This document shows positions 1-10,587 of a stretch of 64,000 nucleotides of DNA, in pieces. Positions within the stretch are counted from its first letter, which is position 1. Each line of letters begins with the position of its first letter. The position numbers and the translations under genes were made by a program. The notes under the pieces are model-generated. The model saw nothing but the letters and a program-made list of their open reading frames with translations. It searched no databases and was not told where the DNA came from. Source of the stretch: Phymatolithon calcareum (lineage: Eukaryota; Rhodophyta; Florideophyceae; Hapalidiales); the NCBI GenBank assembly GCA_977006965.1, contig OZ345360.1:2294001-2358000 (forward strand). The letters run 5' to 3'.

Positions 1-922
1 GATCTGGTGCAAGGCAACTTGTTCAACCGCCTCATGCGTATTCCAGTATTGGCACTATTCGTGCTCTTCGGGAAACTCGCTCATCTGATCGGAACAGAAG
101 CCAAGCATCTTCTTTACTGAAGATATTCAGCTATGCATCTCAGCAATTTGCTGGCACTGGGGATATAAAAGAAAATTTAACCGCGTTCCATCAGTCTTAT
201 ACAGAAAAATGCATGCCTCTTGGCCTCACAGCACAGGAAGTATTAGATAACATGTATGTGCCTTTCGTTCCGAACAGCCCTGCTAGCGTCTTCTACCATA
301 AGTACGTCCTCCCGAAGTCCAAAAATATGGAACAAGCTTTTAGCCTTCTATATTCTCGGTTCAGTTCCACCGAGCGCAGAGATCGCCTCATTCGGCAGTG
401 GAACAATCTACATTCAAGACTTTTATGGCAAAACCTGGAGCAACTCCTCATACTGCGCTTATCGACATGTGCCAAACTGCAGAACTGCTCCAGATTCAAC
501 TCGGGACGGCCTATCAGGACAACCAGCATCTTCGTGACGTCATTATGAAAGCAGTTTCTGACGAACCATTCGCTGCGCTCCTGGCTTTATCACCTGCCCA
601 GGACTCTGTCGCCATCCAAGAGGCTTGCGCAAGAGCTATTCAGGTTCATGAGGATCAGCTTCGCGTCGCCAAAAGGTCTCAAGATCTGTTGACTACTGCT
701 GCCCATGCAAAGGAAACTTTGTTTGTACCGTACAATGGAAATCAAAGCGATCGCCCCGGAATGCACAGTAGACGATATGCCCATAACAATGGAGATCGAA
801 GGAACACTTATGTTCGCTGGAAAGACCGCCGTAGAGACGGCCTCAACCCGATCCGCAATGGTGTCCGCATGCGATGTCGCAAGTGTAACTCCGAAAAGCA
901 CTTCATCCGTGACTGTGACTAG
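1..922 (+). pseudogene. copia gag remnant with CCHC zinc knuckle
   Basis: Gag-like capsid region of the copia element. The frame is open from about 130 to near 400, then shifts; the second frame (398-922) ends in a zinc knuckle of the form CX2CX4HX4C at about 873-917, the RNA-binding motif of retroviral and copia nucleocapsids. A TAG at 920-922 stops it directly after the knuckle, although the same frame resumes and leads into the protease region. The beginning of gag is cut by the window edge. Frameshift plus stop make this a pseudogene; programmed read-through is possible for the TAG but not for the shift near 400. Confidence 0.75.
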
Positions 923-1183
923 CTCGACAACACATACAGGGCTCAGTACGCGAAACGGGTTCTTCTTACAGAATCCGTAGTTTCTGATCCCGGAGACATC
1001 GATCACGCTTTGGAAATAATACAGGAATTTGACGATGACACCTGGCAAGACTTTGAGCACCACTTTCAGTCATCGCCCATGGCATCAGATTCTGAAACCA
1101 CGCCTAGTAATGAAACACACTAAGTCACAATTGCGGAACATAGTCTTCCCCTGGAACCCAACATAGACCCACTCTACGCCTCA

Positions 1184-4100
1184 TTGGCTGATGTCTCCAC
1201 AAGTCACTCAATACTTCACAGCACTGACGCTATTGACAGTTCTACTCTCAAGGATCACCATCAGATACTCTTCTCAGAACGGAATGGAAAGTCTCAGTTT
1301 GAGGGCATCTGCATGGACAACGGTTTCCAAAATAGTCTTGCAGGTCTCCCGGCTTATCTGCGCTATTGCCAACATGCTCACATATCGCCTGACCTCACAC
1401 CGAGCACTGAAACTTTTACGCTAGGTGATATTGTACATCCGAGTGTTGGGCGCGCAACCATACGCGTTCCTATAGACACTGTTGGAAACTTCCTCGAATA
1501 TGACAGTGACGTTGTCGACGTTGACATTCTAATCCTTTTTGGACTCGACAAAATGAAAAGTCTGAAATGGTATACGAACGAAGTTACCAACCAGTTCTGC
1601 TCAGCTGACGACAGTCTCCAAGTCATTCTCGCTCCCAAGCTCGGTCATCTCTACCTTGAATGGCCTGTTAGCGTTGTTTTGTTTACACGATCAGAATTAC
1701 TCAAGATTCACCGACGCTTCGCGCACCCATCTGCAGACAAGCTGACTAACCTTCTTCGTCGTGCATCACCAGAGAACTTCGAGCCGTCTACTAAAAGACT
1801 CCTTCAGGACATATCCAAGTATTGTAACTCCTGCCAAAGAATGGCCCCAAAGCCATTCGTCTTTCACGTAACACTTCCTGATTCAATCGTTTTCAATCAT
1901 GAGATTTCTTGGATCTGATGTGGATTGAACCCCGACCGCATGTGCCGGTACTACATATTGCTGATCGTGGCACTCACTTCTCCGCAGCTCAATTCGTTAA
2001 GGGTGAAAGCGCTGAAGACATTTGGAACGCTTTCATCACTTGCTGGGTCAACGTTTACGTAGGATTTCAAAATGTCCTGACCCATGATCAAGGTAAATTG
2101 TTTACCAGCGAATTCTTCAACTCCGCGTGTGTACAGTTTGGCATAATCCCGAAAGCTACATCCACTGAATCTCACAAGTCTTTGGGCGCTGGAGAACGAT
2201 ATCATGCCCCACTGCGAAAGATCTACAAAAAGATCAAAATTGAGTACCCAAGCTTGGATAACTCTGTATGTCTCTCGCTTGCTGTACATGCGTTGAACAA
2301 TACTGCAGGGCCAGATGGCCTCGTCCCCACACTTCTCGTGTTTGGCATGTTACCAAAAATCCCTCTTGGAAACATTGAAAACCTTCCTCCAAACCATCGC
2401 GATCGGTTCGCCGCCGTAGAATCTGCTCGGAAAGAAATGGAAACCAGTGTTGCTGCGCAACGATTGAAGCTTGCGCAAAAGCCTCGCACTAAAGCTGTTG
2501 ACGTTTTCAGTATTCCACGTGGATCCCCTGTACTCTTGTACAGAGAAAAACCAAAGAAATGGGAAGGTCCCTTTGTCCTCCACAGTTACGACAACTATAA
2601 GACAGCCTATGTCAACGTTAATGGAGAAATCAAACCATTTTCAATTACCGTCGTCAAACAGTTCTTTACAGAACACCCTGCCGGAGACGAAGTGCCATCG
2701 CCGGAAGAACCGTTAACCTGTGATGTTCCCACTGTTCAAGATCTCTTAGACACTCTAGAAACCTCTATCGGAACCAACGACTCCCCTCCAGTTTCCTCTC
2801 CCGTTGATGCTCTACAGGAAAGCTTCGACCACATCCGACTAGGTGTTGGACGAGAGGACGCAATCCACAGTGGAAACACAGTTTATGTTGTTATTGTGAA
2901 CAACCCTAATGACCCTCGATTTCGTCAAGCAGACTACAACGAAACTAAGGGGCTTCTTGACCGTGGCACTTATGTTGTTGTCCACGAATCTGAAATTACT
3001 CCTAGCTCCACTGTACTGCGCTCCCGGGTTATCCATTCGATAAAGAAAGATGAAAACGGGAACCCCGTATACAAGAGTCGGCTTGTCATACAAGGCCATA
3101 GAGATCCAGAAAAAGGACATATTGTCAACGAAGCTCCGACAATCCTTCGCTCTTCTGTTCGAATCATCTTATCTCTAAGTATGTCGTTGTGTCAACCCAT
3201 TTGGACTCGTGATGTGAAGCAAGCATTCGTTCAGTCCGATGATGAACTGGCTCGCCAGCTCTTTGTACGACTGCCAGCCCAGCCTCCATTGCTCCCTCTC
3301 ATTGACTTGCCGAATGATGGCCTTCTGCAGGCACTTAAGCCTCTGTACGGTCTTTCTGAATCCCCTGGATATTGGTGGCAAACATTTAAGAACTACCTAC
3401 CGTCGACCTTGGAATGACACAATCTATAATGGATCCTTGCCTCTTTTTTAAAAGAGAAAAAGAAGAGTTGATTGGCGCAATTGGAACTCTAGTCGATGAT
3501 ACTCTAGGCTTTGGGAACAGCACTTTTGCCGCATTAGAGCAAGAAAATTCATCCCGTTTCGATGTGAAACCGCACGATATGTCTCTTCCCATGAAATTTG
3601 GTGTCTGTCTCATTGACGTGAAAGGTCAACTTCTAGTTCAACACCAGTTCGAGTATGCTGGCACTCTCTCAAGCCTTTCCCCATCTCGGGTCTCAGGAGA
3701 AGACTTTGCTCATTTGCGCGGACAGCTGGCATATATTGCATCAAACACTCGTCCTGACGCTGCATTCGTGTGTGCACAGCTTGCTCGAGTAAAACCGGAA
3801 GAAGCTACTCCAACCCATTTTAGACTTCTTAACGCCTCTGTAGCTCATGCGAAGAAGCACCCCCGAGGAATTCCGTTCGCAAAACTCGACCTGATCACCC
3901 TTGTCGTTGGTGGATACTCCGATGTTGCCTTTGCAAACAATGGCGACTCAACGTCTCAACTTGGAATGGTTATCCTTCTTTGCGATGGAAATGGAAATGC
4001 TAACATTATCCACTACTCTTCCTAGAAAAGCCGTCGCATCACTCGCTCTATTCTTGCCGCTGAAGTATGTGCTTTCTCTGCGTGTTATGACTATGCTTTC

Positions 4101-4421
4101 ACCGCTGCACATGACTTGTCTCTCATGCTCGATCGTCAGATTCCTATCCACCTTTTCATAAACTCTAAATCCATCTTTGACACTATAACAAAACTCACTG
4201 GGGTTTCTGAAAAGCGTCTACTCATCGATAGAGCTGCACTTCGTCAAGCCTATTCATCTGGAGAGATCGAAAATATTGGACATATTTTCTCAGACCACAA
4301 CATCGCTGATCCGTTGACAAAGAAGATGAACTCACCTATCTTGACCACTCTTCTCGAGACTGCAAAACTTCATCATCCCGTCAACCAATGGATCATTCAT
4401 GAACCGATATCTCACAATTAG
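1184..4421 (+). pseudogene. copia pol remnant: protease, integrase, RT, RNase H
   Basis: Domains follow copia order. A protease-like stretch near 1310 reads MDNG where active aspartic proteases have D-T/S-G-A. The integrase zinc region (HX3H then CX2C) lies near 1710-1845, followed by the integrase core around 1950-2350. RT begins at about 2950 with the copia-type DVKQAF motif near 3215; the catalytic box reads LVDD near 3490 in place of the usual YVDD. RNase H ends with the copia signature DHNIADPLTKK near 4298. Frame changes occur near 1905 and 3410 and a TAG at 4023-4025 interrupts RNase H in frame. The altered protease and frame breaks indicate an inactive copy. Confidence 0.82.
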
Positions 4422-4450
4422 AACTGCTGGCATTAGAAGTTCTGGCCAGT

Positions 4451-4858
4451 GTTAGATGTGCGGCACGGAGGCATAAGGCTAGCTGTCCCTATCCCGGTAA
4501 GTGTGCTGCACGGGAGGCATAAGGCAAGCTGTCCTTTGGCTTAACGGCTTACGAAACTGTAATATCTGTAAGAATTGGACTTTTTAATGTGTATTTAACA
4601 AATCCACAGCAGTTCTATACCCTCCACTTTATACTCCACTACTTAGTTAGCGCTTGCTGCGCGATGCCGAAGACTACTTAAGCAGCTCCAAGCCGGAGCC
4701 GAGTAGGTCGGATAAGAAAACAACTCAGAACCAAACCACAAGTAAAGTCAAGCACCAACGCTTCTTTGCTTTCCGTGTTCCAACATTTTCCACCTCATTC
4801 CAACCAATTTTCAACCAACCAGAATCGTTCCACCATCAATTCATTCTGGTGTATAACA
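4451..4858 (+). repeat. 3' LTR of the copia element
   Basis: The proposed LTR starts TGTTA and ends TAACA, a 5-bp terminal inverted repeat of the usual TG...CA type. It starts about 30 bp after the RNase H frame closes. Inside is a short direct repeat (about 4456-4498 and 4501-4540) sharing the core GGAGGCATAAGG. The exact ends are inferred because the 5' LTR is outside the window. Confidence 0.6.
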
Positions 4859-4914
4859 ACACTTTTGTTTAGACTCTTCACTATGGTTCTACTTCTAGTC
4901 TATATAAACCCTCC

Positions 4915-5223
4915 TTGACCAGCAGCCCTCAAACTCTGGTCAACGGATCCGCCAGCTTGTGCCTTGAACCCCACACGTGGATATCTACTAGTGGTGACCC
5001 AGACAAAAACTGGTTTCTCATAGATCGAGGAGTCCCTCAAGGGTCACCTCTAAGCCCTACGTTGTATAAAATGTTTATAGACGAGCTCTCGAAAAGGGTA
5101 ACCACGGTGTCATCAGAAACATCAGATATCCCCGCTGTGCTCTTTGCTGATGATGTTTTGCTATCGGCAAAAAATCCAGAAGGCTTTCAAGCCCTATTGG
5201 ACGTAGCAAGCAAGTGGGAGTAA
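4915..5223 (+). pseudogene. LINE (non-LTR) reverse transcriptase fragment
   Basis: A frame of about 100 codons holds two hallmarks of non-LTR reverse transcriptases: GVPQGSPLSPTLY and the catalytic FADDV (about 5150). Only the central palm survives; endonuclease and C-terminal domains are missing. It lies between the copia LTR and a 52-bp satellite and has no proper start codon. It is a dead fragment, possibly from the same LINE group whose 3' ends are scattered over this window. Confidence 0.8.
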
Positions 5224-5254
5224 ACTTTACTTCAATAAAAAACTAATCATATTG

Positions 5255-5485
5255 ACTATGCGTGCACTCCGCACAGTATTCAGTACACAAGCTTCGAATC
5301 ATATCCACTATGCGTGCACCCCGCACAGTATTTAATATACAAGTTTCGAATCATATCCAATATGCGAGCACCCCGCAAAGTATTCAATACACAAGTTTTG
5401 AATCATATCCACTATGCGGGCACCCCGCAAAGTATTCAATGCACAAGTTTCGAATCATATCCGTTATGAGTGCATCCCGCACAGT
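5255..5485 (+). repeat. 52-bp tandem repeat, about 4.4 copies
   Basis: Units start at 5255, 5307, 5359 and 5411 with a partial fifth from 5463. Each holds a conserved GCACCCCGCACAGTATTCAA-like block followed by TTTCGAATCATATCC. The units differ by a few substitutions each, so the array is moderately old. It starts directly after the LINE RT fragment. Confidence 0.9.
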
Positions 5486-5639
5486 ACCAGCATGAGTGCA
5501 TGTGGTATCTCCTGGCGAAACTAAGAAACCAACAGGGCTGTAATGGACGATGCAATGGTTCATCCTTGCTGCGGAGAAACAGTGTCATAGGTACAAAATC
5601 TAGACATAAACTAAAGCCTCTTTTGGAGCCTCGACGGCC

Positions 5640-7540
5640 TCCGTGGCGGCCTACTCAATGGTCGCGGGGACTTTGCGACGCCAGCAAAAATAAACGATTT
5701 CACCTAGTAGACGCTCTGCGAGCCAGTACTGCACGTGTCGTGCTTGCAATACACGAGTAATTGTCAGCATCCACTTCAAGACTTGCGATCCTTCCTGCAT
5801 ATTACGTCTCTCCCAATATGAGTTGCCCAATGACCTCAGCTCAAGCAGAGATCGTTTTGTCCCAAGATCCCGAGAAAATGCGACTTCCATCATGGCTCTA
5901 TGTAACGCATGTCAAAATGGCGTCGTGACCTTGCAGTGGGCCGAACATACATTTTCCGCTCTCAGCAATTCACACCCGGATACTTCTGTCCCAAGATCCA
6001 GAAATAATGCGACATCCTCCCCCGCTAATTGCAGCCCGCTGCACCGAATCGCCATGCCCACGAAAAGGTCCAAACAACACACGAACAAATTTGTCCACAG
6101 ATCCCGTAATAAGAGGATTTCCATCCTTGGATATTTTCACACATTTCAGGATGCTCTCGTGTCCACGCAGTGGTCCGATAATGCATTCTCCGCTTTCCCC
6201 GTCCCGTACAACAACAGCCTAGGTCCAAAAACTTGAAGCAATGCGATGTCCGTCACCCCTCGCTGCGATGCAGGTCACGCCGCCTTCGGACCCATAAAGT
6301 GGTCCAAGAACGCATTCTGCGCTTTTAGCATCCGATACTCCGACACTTTTGTAATCAGATCCCGAAAGAAGACGATCTCCATCCGCGCTCATTGAAACGC
6401 CCCACTCAGTAGACTCGTGACCAAAAAGCGATCCCAGCAAGCACTCTCCGCTTCGTCCATCCTATACAACAATACTTCTGTCTTAGGATACAGAAATAAT
6501 GCGACTTCCATCATCATTCCTTGCAGCGTATCGCACGGTAGCCTCGAGTGCATGGAGTGGTCCTATCGCGCATGCTCCGCTCTCACCGTCCCACGAAGGA
6601 AAGGTTCTATCCGCAGATCCCGAAACGATGAGACTTTCGTCATCGCTCATTGCAACACACGGTACAGTGCCCTCATGTCCAAAAAGTGGTCCCTAGACGC
6701 ATTCTCCACTCTGCCCATCCCATACGCGAGCTTTTTCATCCCCATGGCTTGTAGCAATGTGACTTCGGTCGCCGCTCACTGCTTCGTACCACACCATCCG
6801 GTCGATTTTATAGTGTGCTTCCAGTATACATTCTTCGCATTGGCCATCCCACACATGAACCGTTTAGTCCCGACACGATCACTTTGCGGCACCGCTCGTA
6901 GCAACGCACCTCACGGGAGCCTCTTGTCCAGGTAATTGTCCTATCAAACGTTCTCCGCTCCGCCGATCCCACATAACAACTGTGTTTTCCCGAGATCCAG
7001 AAACAATACCAATTCCTTTCTTTGTTTCTTTATTGCAAAAAGCGTCAGTAAAGCTAACGCCATGACTTACCCTCGAGCATTCTCTCATTGTTCAAAAATT
7101 GGAGCTACTCTACGGATCTCTTCCTATATGAATCGTCTACCGCTTTTCCACACACCCTTCCGTTGAATTGCCGTGGAGAGACAGTCTGACCAGAACAGTG
7201 TAGGATTATGTGCTCCACTGTTTTCTTGACACTATATGGCCAGATCTTGCACACTAGGTTGTAAGGTAATGGGCCATCCTCGTTGTGTCCATGATGAAAG
7301 CACGCCGCATTAGGATGCGAGTTTCGTCACAGCTCACTGCAACGCTTAGAACCGTATCCTCGTGTCTACGAAGATGTCCAAGCACACAATCTCGGCTTCC
7401 CCCATCCCATTCAAGAACTCTTTTCTTGTAAGAACCCAAGACAATGCGATTTCTATGACTACTCATGGCAGGGCATCTGAAACAGTGCACGTGGCCTAGA
7501 AGTGGTTCAAGTATGATTCTCCGCTCTGCCCATCCCACCC
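5640..7540 (-). pseudogene. Decayed WD40-repeat protein gene
   Basis: On the minus strand short frames encode WD40-like units (blades reading SGS..-V-WD, then GPL-GH, then V--VA-S). The underlying DNA repeats every 126-130 bp (about 6160, 6290, 6417, 6547, 6673 and onward), matching a 43-residue WD blade. At least ten units are recognisable, but stops and frameshifts fall in nearly every one. A LINE 3' end (7017-7230) separates the block at 5640-7016 from the last unit (7240-7540), which is also part of the duplicated module. The wording of the repeats resembles NACHT/STAND-type WD40 arrays, but no NTPase domain is present. Confidence 0.75.
7017..7230 (-). mobile_element. LINE 3' end inside the WD40 pseudogene
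   Basis: On the minus strand the end of a LINE ORF is seen, with a TVEHIILHC zinc-binding-type motif typical of the extreme C terminus of RNase H-bearing LINEs. It is followed by a 7-bp stem-loop (arms 7042-7048 and 7054-7060) and the tail TGCAATAAAG(AAAC/AAAG)n at about 7017-7036. The tail abuts WD40 sequence. Confidence 0.65.
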
Positions 7541-7542
7541 AC

Positions 7543-7574
7543 TAACAGTTTTGCTGTATACAGCAAAACTGTTA
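7543..7574. repeat. 32-bp perfect palindrome (copy A)
   Basis: Two 16-bp arms meet without a spacer: TAACAGTTTTGCTGTA followed by its exact reverse complement. The centre CTGTATACAG recalls abutted TA-flanked transposon ends (CAGT-type termini). The same palindrome is at 13669-13700 in copy B. Confidence 0.97.
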
Positions 7575-7629
7575 TGCGCAATAAAGCTTAGAGAGAGTAT
7601 ATATACTCTCTCCAAGCTTTGTTGCGCAT
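7574..7629. repeat. 56-bp near-perfect palindrome (copy A)
   Basis: Two 28-bp arms with two mismatches, both tolerable as G-U pairs in RNA. It begins on the last base of the 32-bp palindrome. The outer part ATGCGCAA-AAAGCTT and inner GAGAGAGTATA are mirrored. The right arm reads into a sequence (TTGCGGCACACCACTCA) that is also found next to the LINE remnant at 61688. The twin is at 13700-13755. Confidence 0.97.
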
Positions 7630-8129
7630 TGCGGCACACCACTCACAGCTAAAATCATCTGCAAAGCTACATGTTAGACTTCTCGAATGCGGAGGCAAGT
7701 AACCAGGGATTCAAAGTAATAGACCTTGTAAATGAATCTCGAAAAAACTTTTTAGTTGCTCTACAGGGAGGACGAAAACGAATAAGTATTGTGTCAGCGG
7801 AATTTACCAAGATGCGAAAACTCTAGTGCTGCTTGTAATGTAGTAAATTGGCAGTCTAGTTGAACTGCTTTGAGAAAAAATTTGTCCTCCCTTGGGCATT
7901 ACCCATCATGAATTATGGGTTATCAAGCACTGGGTTAGGGGCTGTCAATCGTAAATGGAACCAACAGCAAAAATCGCTTGCGCGGCATCCGGCACATTAC
8001 CGCCTCATTGGTAGATGTAACTTGGCTCATCCCGACAGGCGGCGTCCCAGGTTGGCTCGCGCCCCCGGACCGCTAACGGCCTTGACTTGCGCCACTCGCC
8101 CCAGGGCGAAGTGTACATCGGAGCGCATC

Positions 8130-9785
8130 TCAAACCATTTTTCCGCCACCTTCGCTCTCAACGCTCTCCCTAAAACGACTATCGAATTCTTCCGTGCTGA
8201 GTACAGCCGCAGGTCCTTCTTTGCGTCTTGCCATCTCCCGCTTACAGCCGGTCTTCGCTCCTGTGCGTCCATTCACCAAGCCTTCCAGTTCTAGGCTGAC
8301 ATTTCGGCTCGAATCTGTACCAGCTTGTATGTGGAGCAGACCTGTCCGAGAGTCCCGGCTAGTCCGCACCTTAGCAGAGTTCCTCCAGTGGTGCCCCGTA
8401 GCGCCTAGCTCTATCAACACTCCTCGCAAGTGGTGAGCAGGCATCGGCTTGAAACGGACCCCCTCCGCGGACCGAGGCCATAATGGCCCTAAATAGCACC
8501 CGCTATCTAGCTGGGCGATTAACCCAGACTGTATTCCACATAAGAGCGTGTCCGGGGGCTGTATTCCGGCCACCTTACTCAGTTTGACAATGTCTATGGG
8601 CCGTCCTTCTGGCATCAAGCGACTTGCTCTTATCACGGCTGCCGTTGCCTTGACCTTACACTCTCGGTCGAGCGCTAGGAGTTGTCTTTTTGCCCCGCTC
8701 GGACACGCGTCCGTAATCAGTTCCATAACTTCGTCGCGAGTCAAGACCAAACTGCGCCCATGGTCGTTCGTTTTTCTGCAGCTCCTGAAAAGTCCCACTC
8801 CTGGAGAGGACCCCACAAGCAGCACTGTCTCCGCTCCGTATATATTCCGGAGTTTCAAGTAGCTCAAGTCCACCACAAGGTAGGACCACTCTCCATCAAA
8901 GAGGTCACCTTCAGCTATCGCGATGACACACCCCTCCAACCCCTTAACTGGGACAGTGTAGCATCGTCGTGCTACCGGTCGATTCGTGGCAGACATCCTC
9001 CACTTGCAGCGATTCCGGGCACCGGCTAGCCCGTTGTAATCAATTTCTCCTCCAACCGGGACGAGCATGGAGCTGGGTTCAGTTCTGTCCGCTTCTCGGT
9101 TGGTCCATCTTATCCTCTCCTCGCTAGTTATCGCTTGTCCCCGGATGATCGTTTGGTTTTCGGTCGACTCGCTCCGGCGACCCCAGGACAGTAGCTTCGT
9201 TGTCCACTGAGCGCCCAGGTATGAATCTAACACCACTACCGGTCCTGTTCTCTCTATCCCTCGGGAACACTCGTGGAGAGCTTGCCCCGGTGTTAAGAGC
9301 ACGCCACCATTGGCCGCCAGCGTGCTTAATAGCTCCTGAAAAACCACGCGGTTGAATTCTGAGCATCTTGCCTGGTGTCTACGGGATTCTCGCCAGTACG
9401 TGTTCCTCAAGGGCAAGTCACTCGTGAACCTTACTATGCCTCGGAACTCGGGTGACTCGTACCGCACGTGTTGTCTCCCGCCCTGTCCGTCGATTTGTAC
9501 AGTAAACAGAAATTCAGGGGCAGCGTGCACACCGAGCTCCTTTGAAGATGGTGTTAATGCGGCGTGGATATTGCCGCATCCGTACGTGAGGGGCGGACTC
9601 TGCGGCGTTAAGCTTGACCTGCTACTACACGTGCAGTGGTCATCGCATTTCACACATAGGTAGCAGTTAGTCCTCTCTTCGCAGTACGTCTGCTCGCATT
9701 CACAGTCGCACTGTTCCTCGCAACATTGGCATGTCCTGCACAAATGTTCTCCCTCTTCACAACCCTCCACAGCGCATACATTCAT
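8130..9785 (-). CDS. Cys-rich 551-aa ORF of the duplicated module
   Basis: I do not recognise this family. The first 53 residues hold 15 cysteines in CX2C, CXC and CC pairs, plausibly a zinc-binding head; the remaining ~500 residues are mixed alpha/beta in character with no signal peptide or obvious membrane segment. The frame is open a further 45 codons upstream (to about 9920) but only with a GTG, so the first ATG (9783-9785) is chosen. The copy at 14393-15910 matches codon for codon over 505 residues but is cut by a nonsense codon. It is carried in a repeat, so a transposon-borne or plasmid-derived accessory protein is possible. Expression is unproven. Confidence 0.6.
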   Translation of the reverse strand: MNVCAVEGCEEGEHLCRTCQCCEEQCDCECEQTYCEERTNCYLCVKCDDHCTCSSRSSLTPQSPPLTYGCGNIHAALTPSSKELGVHAAPEFLFTVQIDGQGGRQHVRYESPEFRGIVRFTSDLPLRNTYWRESRRHQARCSEFNRVVFQELLSTLAANGGVLLTPGQALHECSRGIERTGPVVVLDSYLGAQWTTKLLSWGRRSESTENQTIIRGQAITSEERIRWTNREADRTEPSSMLVPVGGEIDYNGLAGARNRCKWRMSATNRPVARRCYTVPVKGLEGCVIAIAEGDLFDGEWSYLVVDLSYLKLRNIYGAETVLLVGSSPGVGLFRSCRKTNDHGRSLVLTRDEVMELITDACPSGAKRQLLALDRECKVKATAAVIRASRLMPEGRPIDIVKLSKVAGIQPPDTLLCGIQSGLIAQLDSGCYLGPLWPRSAEGVRFKPMPAHHLRGVLIELGATGHHWRNSAKVRTSRDSRTGLLHIQAGTDSSRNVSLELEGLVNGRTGAKTGCKREMARRKEGPAAVLSTEEFDSRFRESVESEGGGKMV

Positions 9786-10078
9786 GTCGGGCTTGTGTGT
9801 GATTTTCGGAGGCTCTAAATTCCGTAGCTTCCTGATAGTGGAAACCGTGGGCGCACTAACCCTGGTCAGTTGCCTTTGAGTCAAGTTGACTGTGCCGGGT
9901 CGATCCCTGTATAGGAGCACCTGGCTGGTGTTGGAAACGCCCTACTGGTGAGAGGTAAGGACGCGAATATCTTGGCTAGCCTCATCGCCGCCTCGTGATG
10001 TGTTTGTCATATCATACGTCTAGTATAAGCCCTAATAAGTACGCTAAAAATGAACCATACAATTACTTCTTCCTATTA

Positions 10079-10587
10079 TATGATACATTTCCCCTTTTGG
10101 GCATTACTACTGAAGCACATCATTGAAGAGTTACTCTTCCTCTTGCTTCGGACCAGCCTACCTACCATATCTGCACCTAAACCTTTCGAACAGATTTCTC
10201 CCCTTAAGACGTTGAAAAGTTTGGGCCCTCGCTTGAGGCGCAAGTCCCCGCGGATTGGGTATGTATCTCAGCGAGAAACGGGTCGACTATCGTGCAAATT
10301 GCGATTCCTGTGGTGACATTGCCTGCCGGAGCCACATGGAGGTAATCCATTAGATTTTTCATCGTTATCCGAGGGGAAAGACAGCAAAGCACTCGGACCT
10401 GATGCACCTGTAACCCCTGCAGCTTCGTATGCATATCAGGTCGCCAGCTGTAGTCGACCTAAAAAACGAAAGCGCGTTCTTCCGCACGAAGGCGTTTTCG
10501 CCGCGCTTGTGTCCAGAGCGGCTTGTTATTGTGCGTCCTACATCCACCGGGACGCCGTCACTCATCTCCGCGCTTCCTCTCCGTGCA
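10079..10587. other. Spacer without recognisable gene
   Basis: Between copy A of the module and the PPWD1-like pseudogene. Only short, uninformative frames are seen; nothing is called here. Confidence 0.5.

Larger units (their letters stand above)
1..4858 (+). mobile_element. Ty1/copia LTR retrotransposon, 5' end off-window, decayed
   Basis: The order gag, protease, integrase, reverse transcriptase, RNase H, LTR is that of Ty1/copia (Pseudoviridae) rather than gypsy elements. The coding part is continuous in alignment but broken by in-frame stops near 920 and 1121 and at 4023, and by frame changes near 400, 1905 and 3410, so it is not autonomous. The 5' LTR lies left of the window, so a target-site duplication cannot be tested. 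No clear polypurine tract is visible just before the 3' LTR. Confidence 0.88.
7230..10078 (+). repeat. Duplicated 2.8-kb module, copy A
   Basis: This block recurs at 13385-16200 with about 99 percent identity. Both ends are sharp: left at the shared CACTATATGG, right at the shared TCCTATTA. Copy A has an extra 29 bp near 7294-7322 and a few small indels. It holds a WD40 remnant, two tandem palindromes and the Cys-rich ORF on the minus strand. Copy A keeps the ORF open; copy B does not. Confidence 0.95.

Noticed and set aside
5255-5485. CRISPR-like array
   Set aside because: Units are contiguous 52-bp tandem repeats without unique spacers, in a eukaryotic genome.
8130-9785. Cys-rich head as a RING, PHD or TRIM-type finger
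   Set aside because: The cysteines do not follow C3HC4 or PHD spacing and no conserved His ligands fit, so no known finger type is assigned.
10050-10316. 88-aa plus-strand ORF after module copy A
   Set aside because: No motif, starts within the module end, composition not protein-like.
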